A DNA stretch of 6,660 nucleotides from Ruminococcus sp. Lineage in GTDB: Bacteria > Bacillota > Clostridia > Oscillospirales > Ruminococcaceae. Of the stretch, positions 5,563 through 6,660 are shown piece by piece. Position 1 is the stretch's first letter; every line of letters begins with the position of its first letter. The translations under genes were made by a program, and so were the position numbers. The stretch is taken from the NCBI GenBank assembly GCA_003446315.1, contig DMBA01000207.1:1-6660 (forward strand). The letters are read 5' to 3'. Under the pieces are notes generated by a model. It did not search any database. It saw only the letters and a program-made list of their open reading frames with translations, and had not been told where the DNA came from.

Positions 5563-5599
5563 AAAACCGCACTGCTATGATTGGCAGTGCGGTTTTTTT
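5563..5599 (+). terminator. Strong intrinsic terminator after the scaffoldin gene
   Basis: AAAACCGCACTGC (5563-5575) pairs with GCAGTGCGG plus T residues (5584-5596) around an 8-base loop. A run of seven T residues starts at 5593. The A run on the 5' side means it could also stop transcription from the other strand. Confidence 0.95.
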
Positions 5600-5631
5600 G
5601 TGATTTTTTCAGCCCGAAATGCGGAAAACTA

Positions 5632-5660
5632 TTGCATCTTTCTGAAAAATGTGTTATAAT
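5632..5660 (+). promoter_or_regulatory. Sigma-A promoter of glyA, extended -10
   Basis: TTGCAT (5632-5637) and TATAAT (5655-5660) with 17 bases between, and TG one base before the -10. Start is expected near 5667, giving a leader of about 45 nt with a small hairpin (CCGC 5673-5676 with GCGG 5682-5685). It has the same architecture as the rpsB promoter. Confidence 0.92.
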
Positions 5661-5710
5661 ACTGGTATGTGCCCGCAAAACGCGGAATAAACCGGAAAGG
5701 ATTGAAAAAA

Positions 5711-6660
5711 ATGTTTAATGACCTCATTGATACAATCGGCTATGTCGCACAGTGTGATCCCGAAGTCGGCAGCGCTATGCAGAAAGAACTCGCTCGTCAG
5801 AGAAGAAATCTGGAGCTGATTGCCAGTGAAAACATCGTTTCGCCTGCTGTTATGGCAGCAATGGGCTCCGTGCTCACCAACAAGTATGCTGAGGGCTATC
5901 CCGGAAAGCGCTATTACGGCGGCTGTGAAGCGGTTGATATTGTTGAGGAGATCGCAATTGAACGCGCAAAGAAACTGTTCGGCGCAGGCTATGCGAACGT
6001 TCAGGCGCACTCCGGTGCACAGGCAAATACCGCTGTCTATTTCGCTCTGCTCCAGCCGGGCGATACCGTGCTCGGCATGAGCCTTGCCCACGGCGGTCAC
6101 CTGACACACGGTTCTCCGGTCAACCTGTCCGGAAAATACTTCAACTTCGTTTCTTATGGTCTCGGCGATGACGAAACACTCGATTATGATGCTGTTGAAA
6201 AGCTCACAAAAGAGCATCACCCGAAGCTGATCGTTGCCGGCGCTTCCGCTTATCCGCGTGCAATTGATTTCGCGCGTCTCGCTGAAATCGCACATTCCAA
6301 CGGCGCAATGCTCATGGTTGATATGGCACATATTGCCGGTCTGGTCGCAGCAGGTCTGCATCAGTCTCCTGTCGGCTATGCGGATGTCGTTACCACGACA
6401 ACACATAAAACACTCCGCGGCCCGCGCGGCGGCTTGATCCTTACAAATGATGAGGAGCTTGCTAAGAAAATCAATAAGGCGATCTTCCCCGGCATCCAGG
6501 GCGGCCCGCTGATGCATGTCATCGCAGGCAAGGCTGTTTGCTTCGGTGAGGCGCTCAAGCCCGAATTTAAGGCTTATGCAAAGCAGATCGTCGATAACGC
6601 ACAGGCTCTTGCAAAGGGTCTGCTCGACAGAGGCTTCGATCTCGTTTCCGGCGGCACCGA
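5711..6660 (+). CDS. glyA: Serine hydroxymethyltransferase, 3'-truncated by window edge
   Basis: GlyA is a cytoplasmic PLP enzyme that interconverts serine plus tetrahydrofolate with glycine plus 5,10-methylenetetrahydrofolate, the main source of one-carbon units. The first 316 codons are present and the frame is open at base 6660; family length is a little over 400, so about 100 residues are missing. Visible landmarks: [14 protein letters not shown] (34-47), [15 protein letters not shown] (57-71), the HSGAQAN motif (100-106), GGHLTHG (128-134), the PLP-ring aspartate D204 in VDMAHIAG, and the Schiff-base lysine K233 in [14 protein letters not shown]. The start at 5711 follows GGAAAGGA (5694-5701) by 9 bases. 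It has its own strong promoter and is insulated from the scaffoldin gene by a terminator. Nothing looks broken. Confidence 0.97.
   Translation, partial: MFNDLIDTIGYVAQCDPEVGSAMQKELARQRRNLELIASENIVSPAVMAAMGSVLTNKYAEGYPGKRYYGGCEAVDIVEEIAIERAKKLFGAGYANVQAHSGAQANTAVYFALLQPGDTVLGMSLAHGGHLTHGSPVNLSGKYFNFVSYGLGDDETLDYDAVEKLTKEHHPKLIVAGASAYPRAIDFARLAEIAHSNGAMLMVDMAHIAGLVAAGLHQSPVGYADVVTTTTHKTLRGPRGGLILTNDEELAKKINKAIFPGIQGGPLMHVIAGKAVCFGEALKPEFKAYAKQIVDNAQALAKGLLDRGFDLVSGGT

Noticed and set aside
4661..5572. Minus-strand open frame (303 codons) over the scaffoldin gene
   Set aside because: Antisense shadow. The + strand has a signal peptide, two recognisable domains and a ribosome binding site.
5654..6517. 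Minus-strand open frame (287 codons) over glyA
   Set aside because: Antisense shadow of glyA; the + strand product carries all the expected catalytic motifs.

Overview
This window looks like chromosome from a cellulosome- or amylosome-forming Firmicute of the Ruminococcus type (Oscillospiraceae). Three things suggest this: a V/A-type ATPase subunit D gene, clostridial-style AGGAGG ribosome binding sites with sigma-A promoters, and a small secreted cohesin-dockerin protein. Base composition is near balanced, so a species cannot be named. All genes lie on the + strand. Both edges cut a gene.

Layout: (1) 3-542 is the 3' end of V-type ATPase subunit D, the last gene of the usual clostridial V-ATPase operon order. 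(2) 622-1557 encodes a zinc-ribbon, single-pass membrane protein of unknown function. A 15-bp exact direct repeat brackets it and includes its own last codons. A hairpin with a short T tract follows. (3) 1612-2493 is aguB, N-carbamoylputrescine amidase (putrescine synthesis from agmatine), closed by a strong terminator. (4) 2563-4451 is a complete translation operon: strong extended -10 promoter, a leader of about 115 nt that folds into a long bulged rod, rpsB (S2), tsf (EF-Ts), strong terminator. (5) 4452-4723 is a regulatory gap with an AT-rich inverted repeat, a weak candidate promoter and two tandem hairpins. (6) 4724-5533 encodes a signal peptide, one cohesin and one dockerin: a small adaptor scaffoldin of the ScaC type, as its own transcription unit with a strong terminator. 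(7) 5632-6660 is a strong promoter and the first 316 codons of glyA (serine hydroxymethyltransferase), open at the right edge.

Most genes are housekeeping (ion pumping, polyamine, ribosome, elongation, one-carbon metabolism). The accessory item is the scaffoldin, set between tsf and glyA with its own terminator and an elaborate leader. Its codon choice resembles that of the ribosomal genes, which suggests high expression. The best candidates for something undescribed are the structured rpsB leader, the scaffoldin with its leader, and the uncharacterised zinc-ribbon membrane protein.
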